Below, in pieces: positions 1 through 8,202 of a DNA stretch of 10,784 nucleotides. The notes under the pieces were generated by a model. It ran no database searches and was not told the DNA's origin. It was given only the letters and a program-made list of their open reading frames with translations. The DNA is from Acidobacteriota bacterium (GTDB taxonomy: Bacteria > Acidobacteriota > Terriglobia > Acidiferrales > UBA7541): assembly GCA_003224135.1 (NCBI GenBank), contig QHYO01000397.1, forward strand, positions 1 through 10,784, in the 5' to 3' direction. The translations under genes were made by a program, and so were the position numbers. Position 1 is the stretch's first letter, and the number at the start of each line of letters is the position of its first letter.

Positions 1-2
1 AG

Positions 3-1739
3 AAAATGCCCGCCGTGGCGATCACAGACCATGGGAATTTATTCGCGGCAGCCAATTTTTTCTACGAAGCAAGCAAGCGCGACGTGAAGCCGATCATCGG
101 CTGCGAAGTGTATGTAGCGAGGGGCAGCCGGCACGACCGCGGAGAAAAAACTCAATCGAACGGTGGCGATCGGGCTGACGCGGAAGGCGGATCGCGCGGA
201 AGCAATCACCTGGTGTTGTTGTGCGAAGACCTGGAGGGTTACCACAACCTGATCAAGCTGGTGTCCGCGGGATTCCTGGAAGGCTTCTATTACAAGCCGA
301 GAATCGATTACGACCTCCTTGCAAAGCACAGCAAAGGATTGATCGCGCTGTCCGCATGCCTGCGCGGCGCGGTGACGGAAGCAGTGGTGGAAGAGAAATA
401 CGATCAGGCGCGGGAGAACGCCTACCGGCTGAGAGACCTTTTTGGTAAACAGAATTTTTTCCTTGAGATTCAGGATCAGGGACTCGAAATCGAGAAGAAG
501 GTGAATCCGCACCTGGTGCGGCTGTCAAAAGAAACTGGGATTCCGCTGGTGGCCACGAACGATTGCCACTACCTGCATCACGAAGATGCCCACGCACAGG
601 AAGTTCTGCTGTGCATTCAAACCGGCAAGACGATGGGCGACACAAACCGCATGAAGTTTGCGACGGACCAGTTTTATTTCAAGACTGCGGCGGAAATGGC
701 GCGGGTGTTTGGCGAGATTCCGGAGGCGCTGCGGCGAACAGTGGAGATTGCGGCGCGATGCAATGTGAAGGTGGAGCGGATTCCGAATCCATTTCCGGAA
801 TTCCAGGTGCCGTCCGGACATACGGCGGGAAGTTATTTTGAAAAAGTGGTGAGGGAAGGATTCGCGACACGGGTCCCTTACCTTGAACGGCTGGCCAAAA
901 CCGGGACGCTTGCGAATCCCCTTTCTGAGTACGAACGACGTTTAACCAGCGAAATCCAGATGATTCAGAAAATGCGGTACGAGGGATATTTTCTGATCGT
1001 GTGGGATTTCATTCACTATGCACGCACGCAAGATGTGCCTGTCGGACCCGGCAGAGGTTCGGCGGCGGGAAGTCTGGTCAGCTACGCGCTGCGGATTACG
1101 GACGTCGACCCGCTGCAGTACAACCTGTTGTTTGAACGGTTCTTGAATCCGGAACGCATCTCGATGCCGGATATTGATATCGATTTCTGCATGCGGCGTC
1201 GCGGCGAGTTGATTGAGTATGTGACGGAAAAGTATGGGCGCGACAACGTCGCGCAGATTATTACCTTCGGAACGATGGCGGCGAAAGCGGCCATCAAGGA
1301 CGTGGGCCGCGCGATGGAGATTCCGTACGCGGAGGTTGACCGCCTGGCAAAGATGGTGCCAACGACGCTGGGCATTACCTTAGACAAGGCGCTTGCGGAA
1401 GCGCCACAACTGAAGTTGACGGTAAACGGCGACGAAAAGCTGAAGGACCTGATGAGCGTGGCGCTGCGGCTAGAAGGACTTTCGCGGCACGCTTCTACGC
1501 ACGCGGCCGGCGTGGTAATTTCGCCACAACCACTTACTGACCTCGTGCCTGTTTACAAGACCAACCGCGACGAAATTACGACGCAATTCGACATGAACGC
1601 GCTCGAGCGGATCGGCCTGCTGAAAATGGATTTCCTGGGGCTGACGACGCTGACAGTGCTGCACGATGCAGTGAGGATGGTGGAGCAGAATCGCGGCGTC
1701 AAAGTGGAGATCGGATACGACGGCGATTTTTCAATTTGA
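3..1739 (+). CDS. dnaE: DNA polymerase III subunit alpha, N-terminal part (PHP + palm); 5' partial, broken at 3' end
   Basis: Catalytic subunit of the replicative DNA polymerase. The reading frame is open to the left edge. The first ATG (position 6) lies inside the conserved MPAVAITDHGN segment, so about 50 N-terminal residues are outside the window. Counting from that ATG, the PHP domain covers roughly 1-260 and keeps putative metal ligands (TDH at 7-9, GCE at 32-34, NHL at 67-69, NDCH at 185-188). The palm holds GPGRGSAAGSL (348-358), the catalytic pair D391/D393 in PDIDIDF, and the third aspartate D542 in KMDFLG; these match E. coli D401, D403 and D555 by motif. After KVEI (566-569) the frame leaves the family pattern and stops after GYDGDFSI. 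The expected continuation, without about 16 residues, resumes in the +1-shifted frame (see the next entry). The protein family is certain. Whether this break exists in the living genome is doubtful, because dnaE is essential. Confidence 0.93.
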   Translation, partial: KMPAVAITDHGNLFAAANFFYEASKRDVKPIIGCEVYVARGSRHDRGEKTQSNGGDRADAEGGSRGSNHLVLLCEDLEGYHNLIKLVSAGFLEGFYYKPRIDYDLLAKHSKGLIALSACLRGAVTEAVVEEKYDQARENAYRLRDLFGKQNFFLEIQDQGLEIEKKVNPHLVRLSKETGIPLVATNDCHYLHHEDAHAQEVLLCIQTGKTMGDTNRMKFATDQFYFKTAAEMARVFGEIPEALRRTVEIAARCNVKVERIPNPFPEFQVPSGHTAGSYFEKVVREGFATRVPYLERLAKTGTLANPLSEYERRLTSEIQMIQKMRYEGYFLIVWDFIHYARTQDVPVGPGRGSAAGSLVSYALRITDVDPLQYNLLFERFLNPERISMPDIDIDFCMRRRGELIEYVTEKYGRDNVAQIITFGTMAAKAAIKDVGRAMEIPYAEVDRLAKMVPTTLGITLDKALAEAPQLKLTVNGDEKLKDLMSVALRLEGLSRHASTHAAGVVISPQPLTDLVPVYKTNRDEITTQFDMNALERIGLLKMDFLGLTTLTVLHDAVRMVEQNRGVKVEIGYDGDFSI

Positions 1740-1750
1740 GTCGCACGGCA
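1708..1750 (+). other. dnaE frame-break / deletion junction
   Basis: Up to about 1713 the frame beginning at position 3 encodes VKVEI. From about 1717 the frame shifted by +1 encodes [15 protein letters not shown]. Both sides are textbook DnaE, but the segment that normally joins them (PLDD...ETT; in E. coli about 16 residues between LDI and SETTAVFQLES) is absent. To restore one frame, the missing length must be 2 modulo 3, for example 47 or 50 nt. The loss lies just after the third catalytic aspartate. This is seen directly in the translation; the length estimate rests on recalled family alignment. Confidence 0.85.
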
Positions 1751-3345
1751 TGCGGGACATTCTGCGGCGATATCAGCCCACGAAAATTGAGGATTTGACG
1801 GCGTTGAACGCGCTATATCGCCCGGGCCCCATCCAGGGCGGCATGATCGACGACTTCATCAACCGCAAGCATGGGAAGACGAAGGTCAGTTACGAACTGC
1901 CGCAATTGCAGGACATCCTGCAGGAGACTTACGGCGTCATCCTGTACCAGGAACAGGTGATGCAGATTGCGAACCGGCTGGCGAGTTTCTCGCTGGGCGA
2001 AGCCGACATTTTGCGCCGCGCGATGGGGAAAAAGAAAAAAGAGGAGATGGCGGCGCAGCGCGCGAAATTCCTGGATGGGTGCGCGAAGAATAAAATTCCG
2101 GAAAAGAAAGCCGAACGAATTTTTAATCTAATGGAAGAGTTCGCGGGCTACGGCTTCAATAAGTCGCACTCGTGCGCGTATGCCTTGCTTGCTTACCAAA
2201 CGGCGTACATGAAGACGCATTATCCCGTGGAATTCATGGCGGCGCTGCTGACATCCGAAACGGGTAACGCAGAGAAAGCAGTGAAGTACATCAACGAGGC
2301 GCGCGGCATGAGCATTTCGATCCTGCCGCCGGATGTAAATGAGAGCGATTTGTATTTCACGCCAGTGGGAGAGTCGATCCGGTTCGGCCTGGCAGCGATC
2401 AAAAACGTGGGAGAGAACACGGCGAAGGCGATTCGCGATTCGCGACTTTCGAGCGGGAAATTTAAGGCGCTCTACGATTTTTGTGAGCGCATTGAACCGC
2501 GATTTTTGAACAAGAGAGTATTCGAAAGCTTGATCAAATCTGGCGCGATGGATTCGCTTGGACCTCGCGAAGCGATGGCAGCTTCGGTGGACGATGCGCT
2601 GGCGGCACTGCAACGAGCCACACGATTGAGAGACTCCGGCCAGCATGGGTTGTTTTTTGGAGGGGGCGCAACGGAGGCACCAGCCCCGTTTCTGTTGCGA
2701 GAGGCACCGCTGTGGAGCGAAGAGGAACGGCTTGCGAGCGAGTATGCGATGCTCGGCTTTTACGTTTCTGGGCATCCGTTGGAGAAATATGCTTCGCGAT
2801 TGGCGGAATGGAACGTTGTGCGCCTGGAAGAAGTTGAGGGGCAGCGCAACGGAAGAGAGATTGCCGTGGCTGCGCTGATTGTGGGCGTTAGGCCGATGCG
2901 GTCGAAGAAGGGCGCGCGCTGGGCAATTTTTACGATTCAGGACATGACCGGCGTGCAGGAGTTGCTGGCGTTCCCAGAAAGTTTTGCGAAACATGAACAA
3001 ACACTGAAGCCGGGAACTCCGCTATTGTTAAAGGTCAGAGTGCAGATTGAGGAAGCGGGGACGCGGCTTTCGCTGCAAGAGGCACGGCGAATTGCCGACA
3101 TTGCGGAACGGGCTGCCGCGCAGGAAGAGTTTCGCGTCAGGGTCTCGATCGCCTCAATGAATGAGGGCACGCTGGACCTGCTGGAGAAATTGTTTGCCGG
3201 AGCACCCGGAGCGAGCCAAGTTGTGTTTGAATTGGAGTCGCCGGACGGGACGATTGCCGTCGTGCCATCGCAACAGCGGGTGAAAGCCACTCCGGAACTG
3301 ACAGAAGCAGTGCGGCGGATTCGCGACAAGGCGGCAGCGGCTTAG
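1750..3345 (+). CDS. dnaE: DNA polymerase III subunit alpha, C-terminal part (fingers, clamp-binding motif, OB domain)
   Basis: Second part of the broken dnaE. The frame is conserved upstream of the first ATG (1750): about 1717-1749 reads DTTAIFQFESHG, the standard DnaE motif leading into [11 protein letters not shown]. The start at 1750 is therefore only the first in-frame ATG and not a natural gene start, and no convincing ribosome-binding site precedes it. Visible parts are the fingers region ([35 protein letters not shown], and [20 protein letters not shown]), a QxxLFF clamp-binding-like motif (QHGLFF, residues 298-303 from 1750), the [12 protein letters not shown] segment, and an OB-fold region (about 358-460) with FTIQDMTG. 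The C-terminus is complete. The two parts plus the missing segments give about 1,180 residues, normal for DnaE. The stop codon lies 8 nt before accA, so co-transcription is likely. Confidence 0.92.
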   Translation: MRDILRRYQPTKIEDLTALNALYRPGPIQGGMIDDFINRKHGKTKVSYELPQLQDILQETYGVILYQEQVMQIANRLASFSLGEADILRRAMGKKKKEEMAAQRAKFLDGCAKNKIPEKKAERIFNLMEEFAGYGFNKSHSCAYALLAYQTAYMKTHYPVEFMAALLTSETGNAEKAVKYINEARGMSISILPPDVNESDLYFTPVGESIRFGLAAIKNVGENTAKAIRDSRLSSGKFKALYDFCERIEPRFLNKRVFESLIKSGAMDSLGPREAMAASVDDALAALQRATRLRDSGQHGLFFGGGATEAPAPFLLREAPLWSEEERLASEYAMLGFYVSGHPLEKYASRLAEWNVVRLEEVEGQRNGREIAVAALIVGVRPMRSKKGARWAIFTIQDMTGVQELLAFPESFAKHEQTLKPGTPLLLKVRVQIEEAGTRLSLQEARRIADIAERAAAQEEFRVRVSIASMNEGTLDLLEKLFAGAPGASQVVFELESPDGTIAVVPSQQRVKATPELTEAVRRIRDKAAAA

Positions 3346-3353
3346 GGGAGCGC

Positions 3354-4340
3354 ATGTCAGTTAAAGAAAAGAAGAAATCCGCAGACACCGTCGCCGGAGC
3401 GCGCCAACGCGAACTTGAGAAGCTCGAAAAGGAAGTTGACGACCTGAAGCTACTGGCCGGGGATGTGGACGCGGATGCAGAGCTCGAACGTCTACGCGAA
3501 CAGGTGGGCGAGCTTCGTAAAGAATTCTATGCACACCTAGGTCCATGGCAACGTGCGCAGATTGCGCGGCATCCGCAACGTCCTTACCTGACTGACTATC
3601 TCCCGCTGCTGTTTACGGATTTTGTGGAACTACACGGCGACCGCGCTTTTGGCGATGACCGGGCCCTAATCGCCGGATTGGCGAAATTCAAGGGCCGCCC
3701 GGTGGCCGTAATCGGTCAGCAAAAAGGACGCGACACCAAGCAGCGCGTGATCCGCAACTTCGGTCAGCCCAAACCGGAAGGGTATCGCAAAGCGCTACGA
3801 GTGATGCAGTTGGCTGCCAAATTTGGGCGGCCGATTTTGACGTTTGTGGATACGCCTGGGGCGTACCCAGGTATCGATGCAGAAGAGCGCGGTCAAGGCG
3901 AGGCGATTGCACGAAATTTGCGTGAGATGGCACGGCTGCCAGTACCCGTGATTGTGACCGTGACCGGCGAAGGCGGTTCGGGCGGAGCGCTGGCGATTGC
4001 GGTGGGCGACAGGGTTAACATTCTTGAGAACGGCTTTTACTCGGTGATCTCACCGGAAGGCTGCGCGAGTATTATCTGGCGCGATCCTGCGAAGGCAGAA
4101 ACCGCAGCTGAGGCAATGAAAATCACGGCAACGGACCTGAAAGAACTTGGCATCATTGATGAGATTGTGAAAGAACCCGAGGGCGGGGCGCACGCCGATC
4201 TCGAAGCGGCGGCGCATTACCTGGACGAAGTGCTCGATCGGCAGCTTGCGGAACTTTCGGCGACGCCGGTGAAGGATTTGGTGGAGTCGCGGTACAAGAA
4301 ATTCCGCGAGATGGGACAGTTCTTCGACCTGCAGCCGTGA
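3354..4340 (+). CDS. accA: Acetyl-CoA carboxylase carboxyltransferase subunit alpha
   Basis: Subunit of the cytoplasmic acetyl-CoA carboxylase. With AccD it transfers the carboxyl group from carboxybiotin on AccB to acetyl-CoA, giving malonyl-CoA, the first committed step of fatty acid synthesis. At 328 aa it is close to the E. coli length (319). A Lys/Glu-rich helical N-terminus (about 1-60) is followed by the family hallmarks [18 protein letters not shown]-like [55 protein letters not shown], the oxyanion-hole glycines in [12 protein letters not shown], and [11 protein letters not shown]. The ATG at 3354 is preceded by AGGGGAG, which overlaps the dnaE stop region, so translation is probably coupled. 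It carries the usual AccA charged start. A weak terminator-like hairpin follows the stop. Identification is firm. Confidence 0.98.
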   Translation: MSVKEKKKSADTVAGARQRELEKLEKEVDDLKLLAGDVDADAELERLREQVGELRKEFYAHLGPWQRAQIARHPQRPYLTDYLPLLFTDFVELHGDRAFGDDRALIAGLAKFKGRPVAVIGQQKGRDTKQRVIRNFGQPKPEGYRKALRVMQLAAKFGRPILTFVDTPGAYPGIDAEERGQGEAIARNLREMARLPVPVIVTVTGEGGSGGALAIAVGDRVNILENGFYSVISPEGCASIIWRDPAKAETAAEAMKITATDLKELGIIDEIVKEPEGGAHADLEAAAHYLDEVLDRQLAELSATPVKDLVESRYKKFREMGQFFDLQP

Positions 4341-4363
4341 AGGCATCCGACCACCGTGCCTCG

Positions 4364-4393
4364 ACGAATCCGGGCCGCAATTCGTTATTTTTT
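4364..4393 (+). terminator. Weak rho-independent terminator candidate after accA
   Basis: Inverted repeat ACGAAT (4364-4369) / ATTCGT (4380-4385) with a 10-nt GC-rich loop, followed by TATTTTTT (4386-4393). The T-tract and its place 24 nt after the accA stop fit an intrinsic terminator. The stem is only 6 bp and half A/T, so efficiency would be low. It could equally be a chance palindrome. Confidence 0.35.
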
Positions 4394-4586
4394 CCTTCGC
4401 GGTCCACATCGAATCGATTAACTCCAGGGTGGAGTACTTCCCAGTAGCGGATAGGCAACGCGACGGCAGGAAATAGTGTCGTGCCGCAGGGCGAAGCGTT
4501 AGCCTGAATTCCTAAACGACCATGCGGGCAATGCCAGGGAAGTTGCGCCCAGCAACGCATTCACCCGCGGAAACTGGACTTGAGTC
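4394..4586. other. Non-coding spacer between accA and the ferredoxin-like gene
   Basis: No plausible coding frame: short ORFs here have low-complexity, shadow-like translations. One perfect small hairpin is visible, ACTCCA / TGGAGT with a GGG loop (4421-4435), with no T-run after it. No convincing -35/-10 pair was found. A promoter for the downstream gene is expected here but is not visible to me. Confidence 0.5.
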
Positions 4587-4910
4587 ATGTCGGAACCGTT
4601 CCGTCCGTATGAAAAACTTGTCGAGATCACGCTGCTGGGCAATAAGTTTCAAGTGCCGGAGCGCAATTCGCTGCTGCGGTGTTTTCAGTTCATCAGCCCG
4701 GAAACAATTCCGTACGGGCGATTCTGCTGGAACCAGGATTGCCAATATTGCCGTGTAACGTGCCAATTGCCAGATGACGATGATTCGCGGGAAATGTTGG
4801 CGTGTAAGTTCATCGTGATGCCGGGAATGGAGATTACCGAACTCAGCCAAGAGCTGAAGTGGTGCCTGCGGGCGAAGTTGCCGCAGGACGAAACCGTGAT
4901 CCAGCCGTGA
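4587..4910 (+). CDS. Small [2Fe-2S] ferredoxin-like protein
   Basis: 107-aa soluble protein with a beta-grasp ferredoxin pattern. The N-terminal strand pair reads VEITLLGNKFQVPERNSLL (12-30). A cluster-binding loop follows with C47-x4-C52-x2-C55, and the fourth ligand is probably C73 in LACKF, ahead of the typical GMEI strand. C32, C59 and C93 are extra cysteines. The C-x4-C-x2-C spacing is that of plant-type ferredoxins. The short gap to the fourth Cys (17 residues) is more like the N-terminal domain of NADH dehydrogenase/hydrogenase subunits (NuoG-like). It probably carries single electrons for an unknown partner. An in-frame TGA at 4581-4583 makes this ATG the first possible start; the ribosome-binding site is weak. 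It stands alone, with 246 nt upstream and 104 nt downstream. The fold assignment is good; the partner is unknown. Confidence 0.75.
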   Translation: MSEPFRPYEKLVEITLLGNKFQVPERNSLLRCFQFISPETIPYGRFCWNQDCQYCRVTCQLPDDDDSREMLACKFIVMPGMEITELSQELKWCLRAKLPQDETVIQP

Positions 4911-4979
4911 GCAGCGAATAGTGACTTGTGAGCCCCTGAGCTTCGCCGCGTTCTGTGCCTACCTTTTCGCTCCTTAAAA

Positions 4980-5008
4980 TTGCGTTCGCCTAACGTCTGC
5001 TCTACGAT
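4980..5008 (+). promoter_or_regulatory. Sigma-70-like promoter, possibly for a leaderless transcript
   Basis: TTGCGT (4980-4985) and TACGAT (5003-5008) are separated by 17 nt. The -10 box (TAnnnT) ends 6 nt before the ATG at 5015, so transcription would start at or within a base or two of that ATG. No Shine-Dalgarno sequence lies upstream of the start, which agrees with a leaderless mRNA. The -35 match is weak (TTG only). Confidence 0.4.
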
Positions 5009-5014
5009 TGCAAT

Positions 5015-5584
5015 ATGCAGCAGTCATCAGCGATTTTGTGCGACGGGTGCGGGCAGCCCGCAGGTCCGGGGCATATCGCGCGGCGGCTAAAGCGCCTCGA
5101 GAACATGACCCGCTACCGTCCGATCCACGTGCAGGCACTGTTTTTGGCTGCGACCGGTCCCGCCGCGGATACTGACTATCTATACTCAGCTTTAGGTGAC
5201 TTTGCCGGAGAGGGTGCCGAGATTCTGCGTGCGTTGGGGATAGAGGTGTCCGGACGCGCGGTGGAAGCTGCGCTGACCGAGTTTCAGCGCCGCGGCTACG
5301 TTTTGGCATACGTTCTCGAGTGTGCGCAGGCGAACGGCTCTGCTGCGGCCCACAGGGAAGCGCTACAGCAACGCGTTTTCGCGACGATTGCCAGGATTCG
5401 GCGGTCGTTGAAGCCCAAGCGCATCGTGCTGCTTGGAAACGAACTTACGGAATTTGTTCCTCAACTTGCCGCGGCGAACCTTGAAGCCACGCTGATCTTG
5501 CGCGAAGGCAGGCCGTTTGAATGGAACGAACTTGGTGACCGATTGCTGACCAAAGAACTGACCGCGCCTCTTGAAGCGTTGTGA
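5015..5584 (+). CDS. Uncharacterised protein with N-terminal CxxC motif
   Basis: 189-aa, predicted soluble protein that I do not recognise as a named family. The N-terminus has CDGCGQPAGPGHIARR: C9-x2-C12 with H20 nearby, suggestive of a partial zinc-ribbon or metal site. The middle reads RYRPIHVQALFLAA (about 34-47) and YLYSALGDFAGEGAEILRALGI (about 55-76). The C-terminal half has RRGYVLAYVLEC, then RIRRSLKPKRIVLLGNEL (about 127-144), an alpha/beta-looking strand after a basic helix. That last part is faintly like the C-terminal strand of uracil-DNA glycosylase-type folds, but this is a guess. The start is fixed by an in-frame stop at 4991 and by keeping the CxxC. It ends 39 nt before ccmE and may be the first gene of that transcript. 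No role in cytochrome maturation can be read from the sequence. Confidence 0.75.
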   Translation: MQQSSAILCDGCGQPAGPGHIARRLKRLENMTRYRPIHVQALFLAATGPAADTDYLYSALGDFAGEGAEILRALGIEVSGRAVEAALTEFQRRGYVLAYVLECAQANGSAAAHREALQQRVFATIARIRRSLKPKRIVLLGNELTEFVPQLAAANLEATLILREGRPFEWNELGDRLLTKELTAPLEAL

Positions 5585-5623
5585 TAGGATGAAGAAAAGT
5601 CGAGATTGAGGGAGTAGTTCTGC

Positions 5624-6091
5624 ATGGAGAAGCGCGCCAAGTTTGGAATCGGGATCGGGATTATCGTTATCTCGATGGCGAGCCTTGCGTGGCTCGGGTA
5701 CGGCGAAAGCAAGACCTACTACCATACGCTGGCGGAACTCGACACGTTGAAGGGTTCAGAGCGAGCGCAGAGGATGCGCATTGGCGGCACGGTGCAGGCT
5801 GGAAGTATTCATCGCATGACAGGGCGGGTGGATTTTGTGTTGGAAGGGGAAGGCAAGACGCTTCCCGTGAGCTACGTGGGCAGCGAGCCGTTGCCCGACA
5901 CTTTCGTAGACAAATCACAGGCACTGATTGAGGGTCGTCCAACTGGAGAAGGCAGATTCGTCGCAGAGCACGTGCAGGCGAAATGCGCGTCGAAGTACGA
6001 AGCGGCGCCCGGCGCACCAAACACTGCGCCCAAGACCACAACCGGCAACTCACCGGCACCTTCCGGTACGGCTCAGCGCAGCTCGATGTAG
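5624..6091 (+). CDS. ccmE: Cytochrome c maturation heme chaperone CcmE, Cys-type (CxxxY)
   Basis: Membrane-anchored heme chaperone that receives heme at the outer face of the cytoplasmic membrane and passes it to CcmF. The 155-aa protein has a short basic N-terminus, one TM helix (about 8-26), then the OB-fold domain (about 30-125). Family features are the FYxT-like YYHTLAEL (32-39), RIGGTV (52-57), VDFVLEG, LPVSYVG, PLPDTF and the ALIEGR strand. In the heme-attachment motif, where most CcmE proteins have AKHxxxY, this one has AKCASKY (119-125). C121 replaces the covalent-heme His and Y125 is kept. This CxxxY form was described for archaea and some bacteria (variant System I). The tail (127-155) is Ala/Pro/Thr-rich and probably disordered. 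A strong ribosome-binding site, GAGGGAG (5608-5614), lies 9 nt before ATG. It is the first clear gene of the ccm operon. Confidence 0.93.
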   Translation: MEKRAKFGIGIGIIVISMASLAWLGYGESKTYYHTLAELDTLKGSERAQRMRIGGTVQAGSIHRMTGRVDFVLEGEGKTLPVSYVGSEPLPDTFVDKSQALIEGRPTGEGRFVAEHVQAKCASKYEAAPGAPNTAPKTTTGNSPAPSGTAQRSSM

Positions 6092-6138
6092 CCGCCTGCT
6101 TCTGACCGAGAAGAATTTTGGGGAAAGACGGGGACTGC

Positions 6139-8199
6139 ATGGATGTATTTGGTTCCTTCGCGCTAATTCTTGCGTTTGTGTGCGCGTTGTATGCGTTTGT
6201 CGGCGGGATCGCCGCGATCATCACGCGGCATCCGTTGCTTATCAAGAGTGCACGGCAGGCGGGAATCGCCGTCTGTGGGTTGATTTTTACCGCGACACTC
6301 AGCCTGGTTTATCTTTTCTTCACTGACAACTACTCGGTTGCGTATGTGGTTTCGCACAGCAACCGTGATCTTTCGACGTTCTTTAAGATTGCCGCGTTGT
6401 GGTCTGGCCAGGAAGGCTCTCTGCTGTTCTGGAGCTTTCTGTTAGCGGTTTATGTTGTATCCGTGCTGCTCACTTACCGCAATAAAAATGGCGAGTTGAT
6501 GCCGTACGTCGGCGTGATTTTGGCGGGCGTGCAGCTTTTCTTTTTGACCATCAGCAATTTTGTGGCGAGTCCATTCAAAGCGTTGGGCGTGGCAAATGCG
6601 GCCGGTAGCTTTGATCTGGTAGCGCGAGCCGACGGCAACGGGCTGAATCCGGTGCTGCAATATCCGGAAATGGTGATTCATCCCCCGAATTTGTATTCCG
6701 GCTACACGGGATTCACGATTCCATTCGCATTTGCGTTGGCGGCGCTCCTGGCGAGGTACCCGGGCGAGAAGTGGATCCATCTGACACGCAAATGGACGAT
6801 GATTGCGTGGTGTTTCCAGACGGTGGGAATTTTGCTGGGCGCGCACTGGGCATATGCGGTGCTGGGCTGGGGCGGCTATTGGGGATGGGATCCGGTTGAG
6901 AATGCCTCGTTGTTGCCGTGGCTGACGGGAACGGCTTTTCTGCATTCGGTGATGATGCAGGAAAAGCGCGGCATGATGAAGGTGTGGAACGTCTGGCTGG
7001 TATTTTTAACGTTCATGCTGTGCATCCTCGGGACGCTGCTCACGCGAAGCGGCGTCGTGAGCTCGGTCCATTCGTTTGCTCAGTCGAGCATCGGAAACTG
7101 GTTTGTCGGTTTTCTGCTGATCATTCTGGGTGTTTGCCTGGCGGCATATTTCAAGAACAAAGATTATTTGAAGAGCGAGAACCAGTTGGATTCGCTGGTG
7201 TCGCGCGAGTCGAGCTTTTTATTCAACAATCTGGTTTTGCTGGTGGCGTGCGTTGCGGTGCTGTCGGGAACGCTGTTCCCCGTTTTCTCGGAGTGGTTCA
7301 CAGGATCGCGCATCAGCGTGGGCGCACCGTTCTTCAACAAGGTGAATATTCCGCTGGGTTTGCTGCTGATGTTCTTGACGGGAGTCGGCCCGCTGCTCGC
7401 GTGGCGCAAGACTTCGACGGAAAGCATGAAGCGCAATTTTCGTGGACCAGTCATGGCAGGACTTCTGGGCGGCATGATTGGATTTTCTCTCGGCGTGCGC
7501 GAAATGTTCGCGTTGATTTGCTTCAGCTTGTGCGTGTTTGTGGCTACGACGATTGTGCAGGAGTTCTACCGGGGCGCGCGGGTGGTGAAGGCGCGATCGA
7601 GCGCGTCTTGGATCGCGTCGTGCGTGGACCTGACGCTGCGTAATACGCGGCGGTATGGCGGCTACATCGTGCATCTCGGCATGGTGATGATTTTCATCGG
7701 GCTGGCCGGCCAAGCATTCAACAAGGAAGTGGAAAAAGAACTGCCCATCGGATCAACGATCAATATCGGAAAATATGAGCTCCTGCTGCAGAGCATGGAT
7801 CGCAAGCAGGAGAAGAACTACGTCGCCGACCGCATGATCGTGGAGGTGATGAAAGACAAGAAGCCGGTGATGATGCTTTACCCGGAGCGGCGGAATTTCC
7901 CGACGAACCAGGAGTCCGGCACCATGGTAGCGATCTACTCGACGCTACGCGAAGACTTGTACGTCGTTTATGCCGGGATGAATCCGCAGAACAATCTGCC
8001 GACGATTCATGTGTTCATTAATCCGCTTGTGAAGTGGGTCTGGTGGGGAGGAATGGTTGTTGTAATGGGTACCATTGTCGCGTTGGTACCGAATCGCGCG
8101 GCGGTTCTGGTTTTGGCGCGGACAGAAGCTCCATCGGCGACCAGGGAACTGAGTGGAATCAGGCCCGCGCAGTTGACGCTTCGGGAAGGCCACGATTAA
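6139..8199 (+). CDS. ccmF: Cytochrome c maturation heme lyase CcmF
   Basis: Large multi-pass membrane protein that ligates heme from CcmE to the CxxCH cysteines of apocytochrome c. Its 686 aa are typical. The signature WWD domain is WGGYWGWDPVENASLLPWL at 244-262. The four conserved histidines are present: H181 (HPPNLYSGY) and H311 (VHSFAQ), which flank the WWD domain, H269 (LHSVM), and H512 (VHLGM), which faces the heme b site in known CcmF. Their spacing matches E. coli H173/H261/H303 with a constant offset of 8. A periplasmic loop (about 525-640) precedes a last TM helix near 640-660 and a short soluble tail. I chose ATG 6139, preceded by GGGGA, over the upstream TTG at 6118, which would add an unlikely MGKDGDC leader. 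The gene lies 47 nt after ccmE and only 3 nt before the ccmH-like gene. Confidence 0.96.
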   Translation: MDVFGSFALILAFVCALYAFVGGIAAIITRHPLLIKSARQAGIAVCGLIFTATLSLVYLFFTDNYSVAYVVSHSNRDLSTFFKIAALWSGQEGSLLFWSFLLAVYVVSVLLTYRNKNGELMPYVGVILAGVQLFFLTISNFVASPFKALGVANAAGSFDLVARADGNGLNPVLQYPEMVIHPPNLYSGYTGFTIPFAFALAALLARYPGEKWIHLTRKWTMIAWCFQTVGILLGAHWAYAVLGWGGYWGWDPVENASLLPWLTGTAFLHSVMMQEKRGMMKVWNVWLVFLTFMLCILGTLLTRSGVVSSVHSFAQSSIGNWFVGFLLIILGVCLAAYFKNKDYLKSENQLDSLVSRESSFLFNNLVLLVACVAVLSGTLFPVFSEWFTGSRISVGAPFFNKVNIPLGLLLMFLTGVGPLLAWRKTSTESMKRNFRGPVMAGLLGGMIGFSLGVREMFALICFSLCVFVATTIVQEFYRGARVVKARSSASWIASCVDLTLRNTRRYGGYIVHLGMVMIFIGLAGQAFNKEVEKELPIGSTINIGKYELLLQSMDRKQEKNYVADRMIVEVMKDKKPVMMLYPERRNFPTNQESGTMVAIYSTLREDLYVVYAGMNPQNNLPTIHVFINPLVKWVWWGGMVVVMGTIVALVPNRAAVLVLARTEAPSATRELSGIRPAQLTLREGHD

Positions 8200-8202
8200 T
8201 CC

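Noticed and set aside
1700..1760. Programmed ribosomal frameshift in dnaE
   Set aside because: A frameshift would keep all residues. Here about 16 conserved residues are absent between the two frames, so bases are missing.
2128..3000. 290-aa minus-strand reading frame
   Set aside because: It lies wholly opposite dnaE, has no family motifs, and its composition looks like an antisense reading of a coding strand.
4421..4435. Perfect ACTCCA/TGGAGT hairpin as a terminator or riboswitch part
   Set aside because: No T-run follows, no larger conserved structure is visible, and a 6-bp palindrome of this kind occurs by chance.
4522..4758. 78-aa plus-strand reading frame overlapping the ferredoxin start
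   Set aside because: Ser/Arg-rich translation without pattern; the overlapping frame at 4587 has a clear ferredoxin motif.
6118..6138. TTG start for ccmF
   Set aside because: It would add seven residues (MGKDGDC) not expected before the first TM helix; ATG 6139 has a nearby GGGGA.
6918..7643. 241-aa plus-strand reading frame inside ccmF
   Set aside because: It is out of frame within the WWD-containing ccmF and shows no recognisable domain.
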